A stretch of 64,000 nucleotides of DNA, from contig NC_058513.1 of assembly GCF_020382885.2 (NCBI RefSeq), positions 2,557,408 through 2,621,407 of the forward strand. Reading direction: 5' to 3'. The stretch's first letter is position 1. Each line of letters begins with the position of its first letter. A program made the translations under genes and the position numbers. This stretch comes from Scatophagus argus. Its lineage: Eukaryota > Chordata > Actinopteri > Scatophagidae. The notes under the pieces are model-generated. The model saw only the letters and a list, made by a program, of their open reading frames with translations. It was not told the DNA's origin and made no database searches. This document shows, one piece after another, positions 12,259-24,235 of this stretch.

Positions 12259-15200
12259 CCTCCTTTATATGTGAAGTTATATATCACCTGACTTTTTTAT
12301 TTCCTCCATGACATTTGCACCTAAAATGAGAAAAGATTAACGCAGATACACGTTAAATGACACATGAAAAGGATCAAGCTGATCTAATAACACCCGAAAT
12401 GACTACTGGCATGTTATTCATACACCATTTAGTGAGACCAGGCTGGTTTTCCTGCACATCTAAAAGAATGTTGAAATGAATATTTACCTCTCTTAAATAA
12501 ACAGACAGTGACCTGATGCTCTCAAGCACTGCTCTCCATATTTCTCCATTTCTAAAAAGAAACCCTCTTTCCTTTCGAGTTGAGCGGGGCCAGAGGGAAA
12601 TAATGTTGCCATGGATGAGTCATTTACACACATATCCCACATTTGCCCTGCACAACCCCTTTTCTGTTTTTGCTCCATCCCACTGGCAACTTTGAAGTCT
12701 CCCAGACCTCAAAGCAAACAAGAAAGGATAAGAAGCACAGGCCTGTCCTGAGGTAGAGCAAAGTCGTGTATGTTTCACTTTAATTGCCAAGTTCTGTGAC
12801 CTAAACCCAGGGCATCTGAAGAGAGAGTACTGTTTTTCCTGCATGACTACATGGACTAAAAGCTACTGAATCATGTCAAGTAACAATAGCTTTGGGGCAG
12901 TTATGCCAGAACCCATTATAAATCACACTCAGAAGACACACATGGCTGAGGTTACAGTACACTATCATCTGCACCAGTGCCTATTAAAGTCAGCTGTGGA
13001 GAGTGTGAGGTCATTTCCACCCCCATCCCCCAAAAAAGAAGAAATACATACTATAATATCTAGCTGTGCAGACAGTGTAATTTGTCTAGGTGTTGAGATG
13101 TGAGACGACTGTCTTCATCCCAACACAGTGGAAGTGAATGAATCTTGGGGCAGAGTTATCCTCAGAGTCCAAATTAAAATCGAATTTGTAGGCAAGGTCC
13201 AAAGGCTTCTGAATAAAGGTCCAGAAGTAAGCCTGACTGAATCATAAATTTATTGGAGATTGTTCCTTAATTTTGTTTAATGTGGAAATGAACAACTGCC
13301 CATACATTTCCAAGTGGTATCACTGTTGGCGCCACCGCCGCAAAGACGCTTTCCTTTTTCCTCAGAGCAACAGCTACCAACAACACAGGACTAAAGCGTG
13401 GGCTTATTCGTTTATTAAGTCTATAATGGAGATGTGAAAACAGACAGAAATGGTGTCGGGCTGCCGGCCTGACTTGATCACCATTCAACCGTCATTGTCT
13501 CAGGAGATTTCATTTCCAGTGGCAGACATACTATATTTATAGTGAAAGCGAGATTTATATGGAACTAATACAAACACCAATGGTGTCATTATTCTCTAGC
13601 TATTACACTGTGCATTCATTATTTACTTCATAATTATACAATAAAGCAAATAACTTGTCTCTTGCCAATTTTTTTTCATAGCTTTTAACTGAGTTTACTG
13701 AGTCGTTTTTTTTTTATGTCATTTTACTAAAATTTGTTGTATCAATTGGAGACATGAGCGAGTACTTGGATGAAACAAGTATCCAGTTACAGATAATGTT
13801 GCCTACCTTTTATAAGTACAAATATAATCCAAGTAAAATATTTCAAAATTTGTAGCTGTGATGAACCAAAATCCTCACTGAGTAGCTGAGTGAGACTGTA
13901 AATAGTTATCTAGTGAATATGACAACGTTTGATCAAACTATATAAATTTAATGCTTCTGGTTAACCCACCCAACCCATGATGGTGTATCTGCTCAACCCA
14001 GTTGTATTTTGATCCAATTTACAGCTGCATTCATATTCTTTTTATTTTTATTTTTTTTTTTTTTAAGTATATATGGTCAACATTTTAGCATTAATTTAGA
14101 GTCGTGGTGACCCAGTAAATGTCACTCGCTGTGCTCTCACTAGTTGTGTTGTGCCTTCCTATGGGAACATCTAGCTGCTGAATGTTCCCTGATGTTCACC
14201 CGCTCGCAAACTTCGTCTGCCATCTGATGCAAAGAAGGCAGAGTCCATGGGTTTAATGGGGCTTTTTCGCTGAGAGGTTAGCCGCACTGGCTGGAAAGGC
14301 TGGTGCAATGAGAGAGATTTTTTTCCATTTGCTTGGAATTTTTTTGTCTTGTGTTAAGTGCTTTGTGTAACTTGACAACTGGGTTTATTATAATATAGAC
14401 GAACCCTTTGAGAGGGAGTACCAGAAAGTCCACCTGCAAAAATAGGTTTGCTTTCTCTTCATTTCATTCAGAAATAAATGTGGTGTACAATAGCTCTGAT
14501 CTTATGTGTGCTTATAATACTATTACCTTGATATATATATAAAAGAAAAGGGATCACTGGGAAGAACATTTACCAAATGGAGGTTTATTATGGGCTTGAG
14601 GGTCTATGTGAGACTCTATGATGAGAAAGAAAAAACATTACAACCAGAAACCTTGGCTCTACACTGTATTTTGAAGCATGAGACCAATACCTCTATTCAT
14701 TTCCCAGTTTATTTTCAGTCATTTTCTCTCTCTGAACCTCCTCTGTCACCATGGACTGTTGTCCCTTTCAGTGTCTCTCTGTATGCAGGACCTGGGGTGA
14801 GACATGTTGCTCATCTCTTAAGCCCATTTAACAGCTCGTTACCCATTCGTCTCTTTTGCCCTCTTTTCCTCTGTTCCAGGCACTCATCTCTTCTTGGTCA
14901 GGTTCCATTTTTGCTAATGCAGTGGAAATGAGCCGTGGGCATTGCAAAGCGAAGTGGAGCAGATTTGTGGCGACATGTTACCACTGCACTCCATGAAAAC
15001 ACAAACAGGTCCAGGCGAAACAAGGCTCAACACACACAGGAGCACCCAATGACACAGAAAACGCAGAGGTTGGCCATATGTAATTCAATTGGACAGCAGT
15101 TAAAACACAAGGGTTGAGGGGTTACCCGACTCATTATGCTTAATTAAACCAGATTATAGGTGACAAAGAGGCTACTGCTCCAGTGTTAAATGAGTATCTT

Positions 15201-16183
15201 TATTAGTGTAAATGACAGTGGTTTTATCATTCTAGCAAAAGCCACAACAATTAAAAAAAATTAAAAAATTAAAAATAAACATACTTGTAAAGATGCAACT
15301 TCATTATTAATTATAGCTAGAACATGGTTTCTTTTGTAAAAGTATTACTCAAAAGGAAAGTCACGTATTCTTTAACCTTTAACAACAACTATACTGACAA
15401 CTCTGGCTAAGCTAGTGTGAGTTACGCTAACTTTGCACTCATCTGATATACCTCTGCTAACTGCATGAGCCTCACAACAAACTTAAATTTTAAATGAACC
15501 ATTTAAATTACTTGTTTCTGAGTCCAAATTCAACTGAACACAGAAAAGTGAATAAAAATATGCTAACTGCATAGGGATTTATAGGACAACTAGCTTCACA
15601 GCAGATTGTTTACACGTGAGGCTGTGGGATGCTATGGTGTGTTAGCCCGCTAGAGAGGTAGTAGCAAATGAGAAAGCAAATGAGGTGTGCTATGGTAGAA
15701 GATTTGAGGAAATTTATTAAAGTAATACTTTTATATGTAATACTGTTATATACTGGCATGAAGCTAGTTTGGTTAGCTGGCATGTTGTCCTGGAGATAAG
15801 TTTCTATGCTGTTAGCCACAATAGCTAATCCACAGGTCTCCCTTTTTTTGTTTACCTTTATTAAAATTCTGAAACAGTTTTAAATAAATTATTTCAAACT
15901 GTTTCTGAATTTTATGTATATATGTATCTCTCCAACAGAGGTGATCAGTGTAAAGTTAACATGAACGATAGCCAGAAGGAGCCCCATTTGAGAATAAGAC
16001 CCAACTTGAAAATTATGAGAATTTCCTTTTAACAACTGTATATGATGTTTTTTTTAAGATTATTTCTTAATAATAGTGTTCTTCAAATGTTGTATTTTCA
16101 TAAAATGTTAACATACATATTCATCACATTTAAAACAAGAAAAAGAGAAATTCTAACTACTCCCTATGAAATTCACTTCAGTG
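12259..16183. other. Intergenic DNA downstream of eme1, nothing recognised
   Basis: Low-complexity T-rich tracts (about 14040-14066) and short open frames only. The part adjoining 16184 should contain the 3' untranslated region of eme1, which runs leftwards, but I could not fix its poly(A) site. Confidence 0.45.
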
Positions 16184-19100
16184 TCACACAGTGGAATCCA
16201 GAGTCTGTTCAGGGTCACAAGAGTTCATCATGAGGAAGAGGCGTTTGGAAAGCTCTGGGCCGACCCGTCGAGTCGTGGAGGTAATGCCTTCTCCTCTACG
16301 GATCAGAAGGTCGGACAGCAGGGACATCTTCTCACGGTCTGTCTTGCATCGATCATAAGCCTGGAAAGACAAGGAAATATTTAATTTCGATGTACACACT
16401 ATTCTGTTATCAGATGAGTCTCTCTGAACAGGAGTGAAGATGTTTTGACCTAACTCTGTTGCCTTGATATATAAACTTGGTGTGAATATCCATTACAGTA
16501 CGTAAGACCGAGCAAATATACCACTATCTGTATCTGTTCAAACACCTAAATTATCTATTTAACAAGTGTGGCTTAAAAAAAAGAAAGAAATGAGTGGCGA
16601 TACAGGTTGATCAGAAGTTGCTATATTGATCATTATTTATTAGATTAATTAATTAATTAATTGAACTTCAGATCATTTTACAGCACATGTTTTTCCTAAA
16701 CTTGAAAGAGTAAACTTCAGTTAACTACTAAATGAGGATTTTTCATGTCTTTCATCGCTGGTGTACACCAGCAAGTTCTTAAGTTGCTGTCAGGACAGGA
16801 CCTACAGCCCTACACTGGATAGGCAGGTGCAGCTAAAGAATGGATGGATGAAGCTTTGAAGCCAAATGAATAAATGATGAAGCTGTGTCTCTATGTCTCT
16901 ATGTCTGCTACAGTCTCCTGTCTTTAGACTTGATGGGATGTTGATTGCATAATAACAGGAATGTTTATTATACAGTCAGATAAAAGCAATCTGCAGTTAT
17001 TACTTACTTAAGAAAAGTTTCAGGTGCAAATATAGTAAAACTGGGCTGCTGTGATAGTGTACTGCACCTTTTTGAGCAGCTGTGGAGAGGGGTACACTGC
17101 TAGGATGGCTGAGGCCATGTCTGGACTGACTCTGTTCAACTGCTGGATCTGTCTCTTCCACACCTGCAGCAGCCCTTTCCCAGCTTTATCCACCCGCTGC
17201 CCTCCCGCCCACTCACTCTCCAGGTAGAAAGAGAAGCCTGTCTTTTCCCGCTCTCGTCTGAAAAAACACAAAAGAACATAGATGGCGATTATTTGACCTA
17301 ACAAAAAACAAGCCAGACGTAGCTGCAAAGAATTTGTTTACTTGAAAGGGGCTTCCGCAACCGCTTTGGTTGTCATGGTGATGTGATCTGAGAAGTCCTT
17401 CCAGGTCGACAAGAAACGAACTGAGACACCCGTGTGAAGTTGGAGATGGACCACTGCCTGATGGAATGATGGAAGACAGAATGATGTCGATCACTATGAA
17501 ATGATATTCAGGAAACATACCACATCCTAGAGTCTAAACCAAGAAGACAGAGATTAGCACAATAACTCAATTCTCTTGTTGTATTTTATGATGTTGCTCT
17601 GTCTAGTGGATGTTGCGTATATTTAATGTACCACTGTGAAACTGGTAAAGACTTGTTTCAAAGAAAAGCAAAGCAGAAAAGAAAAGCAGTCTCTCTAAGT
17701 ATTAACTGGCTAGCCTAAATAACTTAACTTACTTTCTGAACAACTTACTTAAGTTGACAACAACTGATGTTACCATCACTACTTAAAATTACATTCAGGA
17801 AGAGTCTAAGGGTACCTTCAAGTAGTTCTTAATGGATGATGTTTGACACTTTAGGGAACAGTTTATTTGACATGCACTACCTGTGTCTCATCTGCTAAAA
17901 CGGAGAGGGAGGGGTTTATGAACTATAGTGCAGCCAGCCACCAGGGGGCGATCAAGATGTTTTGGCTTTACTTTTAGGGAGCTTTGTATACAATCAATGA
18001 GATGATCTGCATAATTTAATTTATTTTCACCCTAAGCAAAGAATGAGAGTCTTTTAGGGTATAAGATAAGGGACAGCATTATTGTTTTTCCTTTTATCAC
18101 TTAAATCATACAAACAATCCATTAAAAACAACAACAAATTAAGAGTCCCTTCATTTTCCATTGATTATTTCCTTAAATAATAAGGGTAAATTAATGGAAT
18201 TTACAATTTTACAAAATACAAATTAAGTGAATAATTTAGTTTTGTTTTTGCATTTTCATTTTTCTTTTCTAAATGATGAAATATGTGACCATCCTACCTC
18301 CTCCACTTCTACTCGTGACACCTCAGGCAGCACCTCATCTCCACCATTCTTCTTTCTCTTCTTCACTTTTCCTCGCTCCTCGCCCGCGACTGCCTCTCGA
18401 AACCTCTTCTGGCCCTGTGACTTCTGGGATCTGAGAACAAAAAAAAAATCTTATTACATCCTCTGGTCTGAAAATGCTTTCTGGTTCAGCTCCCTCTGCT
18501 CCATTTCCCCTTCTTAACACACATTTCTCACACTGTTTCCAGGTGAGCTCTGCCGGACTCTGCTGACAGTGATAGGTGACATACTTTCCTATGTTAAGGC
18601 AGCAGCACCAGAGCTGTTAGCGTGAGTCTCATCTCCTCTGCCTTCTCCACCCGATCAGTCTTCTGCAGTCAGACACTGAGCGACTGAACTGCGGGCAGCT
18701 CAGTGATTGAGTGCCTTGCACAACAGTTCTCCATCAGTAGCTTTTGTCCTGGCCTTTCACACACGGAGAAACCGTCACATGTGTTTATTTGATTGGCCTT
18801 TATGAAGAACACCAATCAGAGTATTTATAAAATTGGCCTATAACGACCAGTGGCTGATCAAAGGGTGCCACCTTAATATAAAGGTGCATAGGTGCACATA
18901 AAGATGCATATGATGCAATGAATTCTGACGTTGTATAGACTGAACGGTTCATTGAAAATTGTCAGTAATCAGTGCTTAGTTTTACATCAATTTCCAAATG
19001 AAGTATTGTTGATTTCAAATGTTTAATAGATCTAGATCCCAGCAGGCGCTGTCCTTCCTACCTGAAGTATTTCTCCAGGTCGACGACCACCAGGCTGAGG

Positions 19101-21478
19101 GCCTTGCAGGGGTTACGCCTCTGCTGCTCCTGCACCCATGACGTCAGAGTGGGACCAGAGCCAGACCTGCCATGCCTCTCCTCCTGCATTACACAGCATA
19201 TTGGTTCAACAGGAAGTGTATTTACAGTATATGAAACAACTATCAACAGCTAGGAGTGGGTAATGTGACTAATATATATATATATATATATATATTGCCT
19301 GAGCAAAACTATGGTGACAGTTGATTTAGCTTTTTAATGAAAAGATCTGTGAGGTGATTTTAGAGAGTTACATTATCACTAAGAACCGGTGAGCTCGGAG
19401 CAGAGTGTCACAGCCAAGGGATTAGCCAACTGTGAGAAGAATATAAAATAACTCCAATCTTGCCCTTTAATGTTTTGATATATTTTTATATAACACAAAC
19501 TCAAGCTCATCTCAAACATATTTCCTTCGTATTTGCATTTTCCAATTGCAAAGGGAAAGCAAAATGATGTCAGATACCACTCGCTCTGCCTGTTGTAGCA
19601 GTTACCATGTGGGAAACGCGATAAATCACTGCCCACCAAGACAAAGTATTTCAAAAACAGCTTTATTCCGACTGCAGTAATGGCTCTGAACTCCTCCTGC
19701 TGCCCAGTGATATGTTGTTGTTTGAAGGTGATGTATGAGGTATACTATGGCCATTTGTTTATAGCTGTTTAATATTGCTAATGTGTTTGATGTTGATGGA
19801 AAATGCGGTTTCACGCTTGAAACAAATACCATCTGCTCAGCTGTAGAGTGATAAAAGTGAGCTCACTCCTTTCTGTTTATATGTACACTCCATTGCTGTA
19901 GTTCATATTTTTCAATTATCATACTGATGTTATTTTCTGTTACAGTAAATATTCATCCCGGTGTTCTGCTCCTACCAAAACTTCATTCTCACGGTTCTAT
20001 ACTGTTGCTGATGTCAGCGACCCCATTTTCCCGTTCATGGTTCATGAAGTTTCATAAGCGGCGAGGTCAACCCAGTCTGTGGATGCTGTAGCAGCACCAG
20101 CCGCTGCCACTACACCAACCTGGATGTAGCTGTGGATCAGGGTGATGATGTCATCAACTGTCATCTGCATCACAACATGAACCTCTGGTACACACACTCC
20201 ATCGCCTTGCTGAGACACACAAAGAACATACAGGAGATCCATCACTGTTTATCAGATAGTTCATTTGGAGGCATTATTCCTGGTGAAACCACTCCACCTT
20301 CTCAACCCCGGTTTAAGGCAATTACAGCAAAGTGTCACAGTAAAGTTGACAAATGTATATTCATGTGTCACCTTGATCAGAACCCCTGCAGTGGGACAGT
20401 ACCGTGTGTCTTATCACCTGTGCACAGGGTGTCCTCCTCATCCAGCTAACACTGCGTGGGAGAGGCTGTTTCTCTATGGCGCAGCTACAACCCAGAGCTT
20501 GTACCGATGCCAGCAGAGTCCCGCCTCCTTCCAGCTGTAAGAGAGCTGCACACACAAATCATTATCCGCAATAAAGCCATGACACAGCTTCAGTAATGGC
20601 TTCAAAACATAAAGCAATAAGCACAATATAAAAACAAATCTGCAGACACCTGCAGGGCACAACTGACTTCAAAGTGATTTTGTTATCCACTTATTCACAG
20701 TGCCAAGTATGTTCTCCTCTTTACCTGGGTCCACAGCAACCACCATATGCTTGATACACTCCTCCGGCCTCAGGGCCTTGGCAGCCTCCGCCACAGCTTT
20801 CCTCTCTGCCTTCTGTCTCTCTTGTTCCTGCCTGAGTGCCTCCTTGCATCTCTGCTGTTTCTCCCTGGCCTGCCTCCTTCTCAGAGCCTCCTCCCTGGAG
20901 GCCTGGATCTCCTCCGCAGTCCGCTTGGCAGGTTTCATCTTGGCAGGAGATGTCTCAGTGCTTCCTGCACTGAAGAGAGGCTTCGGAGGCAACCACCGCT
21001 GAGGGGGAGCTGCCGCCTCTTCCAAGCTACCTGAGACCCCGTGCTTAGCTGTTCTCACCTGATGGAAGCTGAGCGGCTGCTCGGACTCTGGAAAGCTTTT
21101 CTGGCAAGACAGCTGTGAGCTGGCAAGATTGGATGTCAAATTCTGCTCAGCATCTTTCCCATTAGTGACAGCGGAGGTGGCACTAATCACATTGTCTTGC
21201 CTCTGTTTGAGTCTCTGTGCCAGAGGGACATAAGGTGCATCGTCATCAGATTCGCTGCTGATCATCATTACATCAGTCATTCCTGTACATGCGCCCGCAT
21301 TTCCCTTTGCTGGGGAGAAGATGGCTGCTTCTTCTGCACCGGAGCCATCCCGCTCATCCAGGTCTGGTGTCCTTAAGTGGTTCTGGGAGGCTCGGCTGAT
21401 GTGTCGCCCTGACTGAAGGAAGTCAAACACAGGCAACTCCTCATCAAGATCACTGGTGGAGTCACTGTAGCTGCCCAT
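16184..21478 (-). CDS. eme1: EME1, structure-specific endonuclease subunit (complete, 8 coding exons)
   Basis: Non-catalytic partner of MUS81; the pair cuts branched DNA (3' flaps, replication forks, nicked Holliday junctions) in the nucleus. Exons, in transcript order: 21478-20725, 20545-20418, 20209-20120, 19183-19062, 18430-18298, 17457-17342, 17257-17068 and 16360-16184. They total 1710 nt and give 569 residues, close to human EME1 (about 570). All junctions are GT/AG and in frame. Residues 1-250 are acidic and low in complexity ([19 protein letters not shown]), with a charged Glu/Arg/Lys helix at about 190-235. The ERCC4-like fold starts near [28 protein letters not shown] (exon 4) and [20 protein letters not shown] (exon 7) are family hallmarks. 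[20 protein letters not shown] (exon 8) is the C-terminal HhH region. The catalytic ERKxxxD of MUS81/XPF is absent, as expected for EME1. The exon 2 acceptor could also be read 9 nt further in, but only the chosen one restores the family ALLQLEGGG. Confidence 0.95.
17885..17995 (+). repeat. Short interspersed repeat containing a CTCF-like motif (eme1 intron)
   Basis: The blocks gagggaggggtttatgaact, cagccagccaccagggggcg and atcaagatgttttggctt match, from memory, a common percomorph short repeat. It contains CCACCAGGGGGCG (17938-17950), which fits the vertebrate CTCF core consensus. It lies in the eme1 intron between exons 5 and 6, on the strand opposite to the gene. Occupancy cannot be judged from sequence. 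Confidence 0.55.
19272..19295. repeat. (TA)n microsatellite
   Basis: About 12 uninterrupted TA units in the eme1 intron between exons 3 and 4, roughly 90 bp upstream of exon 4 in transcript direction. Confidence 0.9.
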
Positions 21479-22044
21479 GTTGCTTCATGTCCGAGCAAAA
21501 CTGTTTATAAGATATGACACCAGAATTATTACAGGATCGTCGTAGTATAGGCTATTCTTGGCTCCAAAACGCCTTTGCTTCTGTAGCACAAAGGCATCCA
21601 AGCTTCTTTCAGAAATATGTCACTTCTAGAGTGTGAGCAAGTACACGTTACTATCGATCAGTCATGACGTAGAACACTCACCGCGTACTGATATGTTACT
21701 GAATTCGACGTACAGATAACCCAACAAGCAGAACTTATATCAGAAGTAATACAGGAATCCAAAGAACATGAACACTGAACAGATACAGCGTTACAATAAC
21801 AGGAGATAAAGGTTAGCAGATGTTAGGTTAGTAGGAAGTGACTTTACTCACAATATTCTGCATACTCACTTTTTTCGAAATCCTGCATACACACACCTGG
21901 TTTATTAAAAAGTAAGATATTTGGGTAAATATCTGCTGCTTGCGCTAGTTGCTAGCTCTACTTTGTACATATTTATCTCGATGTTCTCAAACCACGTAAG
22001 GTTTTGTCTGTGTTGCATGAGAGCTCGTTTGATTTCCGCGGCTG

Positions 22045-22086
22045 TCGTTCCATAAACGTAATGCTGCATTCACGTTTATGGAACGA
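22045..22086. repeat. 15-bp perfect inverted repeat with 12-bp spacer
   Basis: The left arm (22045-22059) tcgttccataaacgt and right arm (22072-22086) acgtttatggaacga are exact reverse complements. The spacer (22060-22071) contains atgctgcat, which is nearly self-complementary. It lies mid-way in the eme1/mrpl27 spacer. It could be a cruciform-prone site, a paired factor site or the trace of a small inverted insertion. Confidence 0.85.
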
Positions 22087-22449
22087 TCCTGTACCTGCGA
22101 ACCCAACAGCGATTCCGTTAACATTAAACTCACACACACGGAGTCAGTGACATGCTTTCCTAAAATTCTAAAGATGATGTCTATCATTAACCGCAGGTGA
22201 ATTAATTTGTGCATTGGAACACGGCATTTTGTATGTTATAATACTTTTCTGAGGTGAATGGTTAATATCGGCCCGCCTACCAATCTTAAGGCACTTATAT
22301 ATTGGTTGTATTCTTTTTTTAGTTTAAACTTGTTTACGCGTTACTTTTGCAGAAATCTATCAACAATTTGTCAGTGAATGATGATCAGTACAGTACAGTG
22401 AGTTCTTACGGATGATCTTTCTAGGGAAACTTGAATGCACCAAAAATAT

Positions 22450-22480
22450 CCGGATGTGACGCAAATACGGAAGTGACGCA
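22450..22480 (+). promoter_or_regulatory. Tandem ETS (GABP/NRF-2-type) plus CRE-half motifs of mrpl27
   Basis: Two near-identical 14-mers 17 bp apart, CCGGATGTGACGCA (22450-22463) and ACGGAAGTGACGCA (22467-22480), end 16 bp before the mrpl27 ATG. Each joins an ETS core (CGGAW) to TGACGC. GABP/NRF-2 sites at the start of transcription are typical of nuclear genes for mitochondrial proteins, which fits this gene. Assignment to a particular factor is inference. Confidence 0.6.
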
Positions 22481-22496
22481 CATGACATTTTTCAAC

Positions 22497-23935
22497 ATGG
22501 CAGCGCTGGCGTCCTTGATGCTCAAGTCCAGAGCAGGTATCGGTTATTTAAATTTGTATTTAATACATTCTTCGTGAATTTAAGCATTGTCCATGAGAAT
22601 TTGATAAATTGGTTTATTTATTCCCGGCAGCTCCCTGGTGTGTGTACACATAACGTCACGTTTTAAACAAGGGATGTTTACATGCTAACTTCCTCGCTGT
22701 ACTAGCATGTCAATTGCTAAATTAGCACTGAATGTCAAAGATAGTAGATGTCAGTGTACACATAACAAAAGTTATTGTGTGTTTCACGGATTAACCTTCT
22801 TTACAGCAATACTTTAACTACCAGCAAGGACTACAGACGCTCGGAGAGGATTACAATGTGTAATAAATTTGTGGTATTTAAAATATCTGTTTAGGCTGAA
22901 TGAATTAGACTTTGACTTCTCATTAACTTTGTGCTGCTAGTTTCAGGTCTGTTGGTGCCTGGTCAGTCCTCTCTTCTGGACTCTGTGAGGTTTGCATCTA
23001 AGAAGGCTGGTGGTAGCTGTAGGAACCAAGGAGGAAGGAAACCTGGCCGGAGATATGGTTTCAAGAAACAGGATGGTAATGACAATTTTTTTTCAAACCA
23101 CTGCCCATATAATCCCCCATTAGACAGTCTGCTCTGCTTGTTTAAGGATAACGATGACACATTTTGTTATTGTAAATAACTCCAATGAAACATCCAGACA
23201 AACAATGAATGTAAATTAGCAGCAACATTATTATACTACATTAGTTTTAGCCAGGGGAGCTAATATGGTGGCAAGTGTATGTGTGTGTAGATGTAATATG
23301 TGTTTTTCGGGAGTGTTTCATTTTTTAAAAACACCTGCTTAAGAGATAAGCTTTTAAAGTTTTATATTATTCTTATTGCCGCCAACTCTGTGTTACCCTA
23401 ACCCTTTGTTTTAATTTGTATCGCCTTGCAGTGATATTTTCCAGTACATAACCTTACATCTGAGATTAGCTTCTGCTTCTGTGTCAGCAGATCTTTGCAC
23501 AGGGTGCACAGATTTTTTTTTGTGGGGTGATCTAACCTCTCTTTTCATTTGTTCACAAGGTAACTTTGTCCATGCGGGTAACATCCTTGCAACCCAAAGG
23601 CTGATGAGATATCACCCAGGAGCTCATGTAAGTTGCACTTTTTCTAACCAAAAATGTTGATCGGATGTCGTGAAAGCTTACATGTTCTCATCGTGCACCT
23701 CCTCCTATCCTCCTTGCCCGTCTCACAGGTGGGGATGGGGACCAACAGGACACTCTTTGCTCTGGAGGACGGCTACGTCAGGTTCACCAAGGAGGTCTAC
23801 GTCCCACCACCACGCAGCATGAAGGCCACCAGGATCATCACCAAGCTGCCCAAAGGAGCCGTGCTCTACAAGACCTTCATCAACATCCTGCCACTCAAAC
23901 AGGAGGGCAAGTTTAAACTTCTGGGCTTGGTGTAA
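22497..23935 (+). CDS. mrpl27: Mitochondrial large ribosomal subunit protein bL27m (complete, 4 exons)
   Basis: Structural protein of the 39S mitochondrial ribosomal subunit, related to bacterial L27, which lies near the peptidyl-transferase centre. Exons 22497-22536, 22941-23075, 23560-23627 and 23729-23935 splice in frame (450 nt, 149 residues; human about 148). The N-terminus [13 protein letters not shown] with later Arg and Ser residues looks like a mitochondrial targeting peptide. [20 protein letters not shown] is the L27 N-terminal region. [11 protein letters not shown] and [20 protein letters not shown] are the L27 core. The C-terminal part, [10 protein letters not shown] to the stop, aligns with vertebrate MRPL27. 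The exon 2 acceptor may lie at 22940 or 6 bp further right, changing two residues. The gene is head to head with eme1. An ATTAAA lies 295 bp after the stop. Confidence 0.95.
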
Positions 23936-24229
23936 AACTGACAGGACTGGACTGGGAGGTCCTAATTTCCCAGATGTTGTTGCAGTGGCCAGGATCAGAA
24001 AGGATTGTTTTGACTGAAACTATGGCTGATTTCCAGAGATGGAAGTGAACAGCAGACCGCGAGCCACAGAGGAGTCAGTGAAACCTCCTGAGCTTCCTGC
24101 CTCTGAGGTCCAAGATGATGTGACACTCTATTGACTTAAACACACACAAGAACAGGTTAAAAGTGTGTAACCATGTGTTGAAGTCATTCATTACTGTTAT
24201 TGGTCTCTGTATTGTACTTAATTTACTGT

Positions 24230-24235
24230 ATTAAA
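24230..24235 (+). promoter_or_regulatory. Probable poly(A) signal of mrpl27
   Basis: ATTAAA, about 295 bp beyond the mrpl27 stop codon, followed by a T/G-rich stretch. This is the first good hexamer on this strand after the gene. Confidence 0.5.

Larger units (their letters stand above)
21479..22496. promoter_or_regulatory. Divergent eme1/mrpl27 promoter region
   Basis: The start codons of eme1 (minus) and mrpl27 (plus) face away from each other and are 1018 bp apart, with no other gene between. Both 5' untranslated regions and the promoter(s) must lie here. From memory, human EME1 and MRPL27 are also head to head, so the arrangement appears to be old. The mrpl27 side holds two ETS-type sites, and the middle holds a long inverted repeat; both are listed separately. 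Confidence 0.75.

Noticed and set aside
23654-23728. Upstream extension of the last mrpl27 exon to an ATG at 23654
   Set aside because: This part is intron: the acceptor at 23727-23728 joins in frame with exon 3 and restores the conserved HPGAHVGMG.
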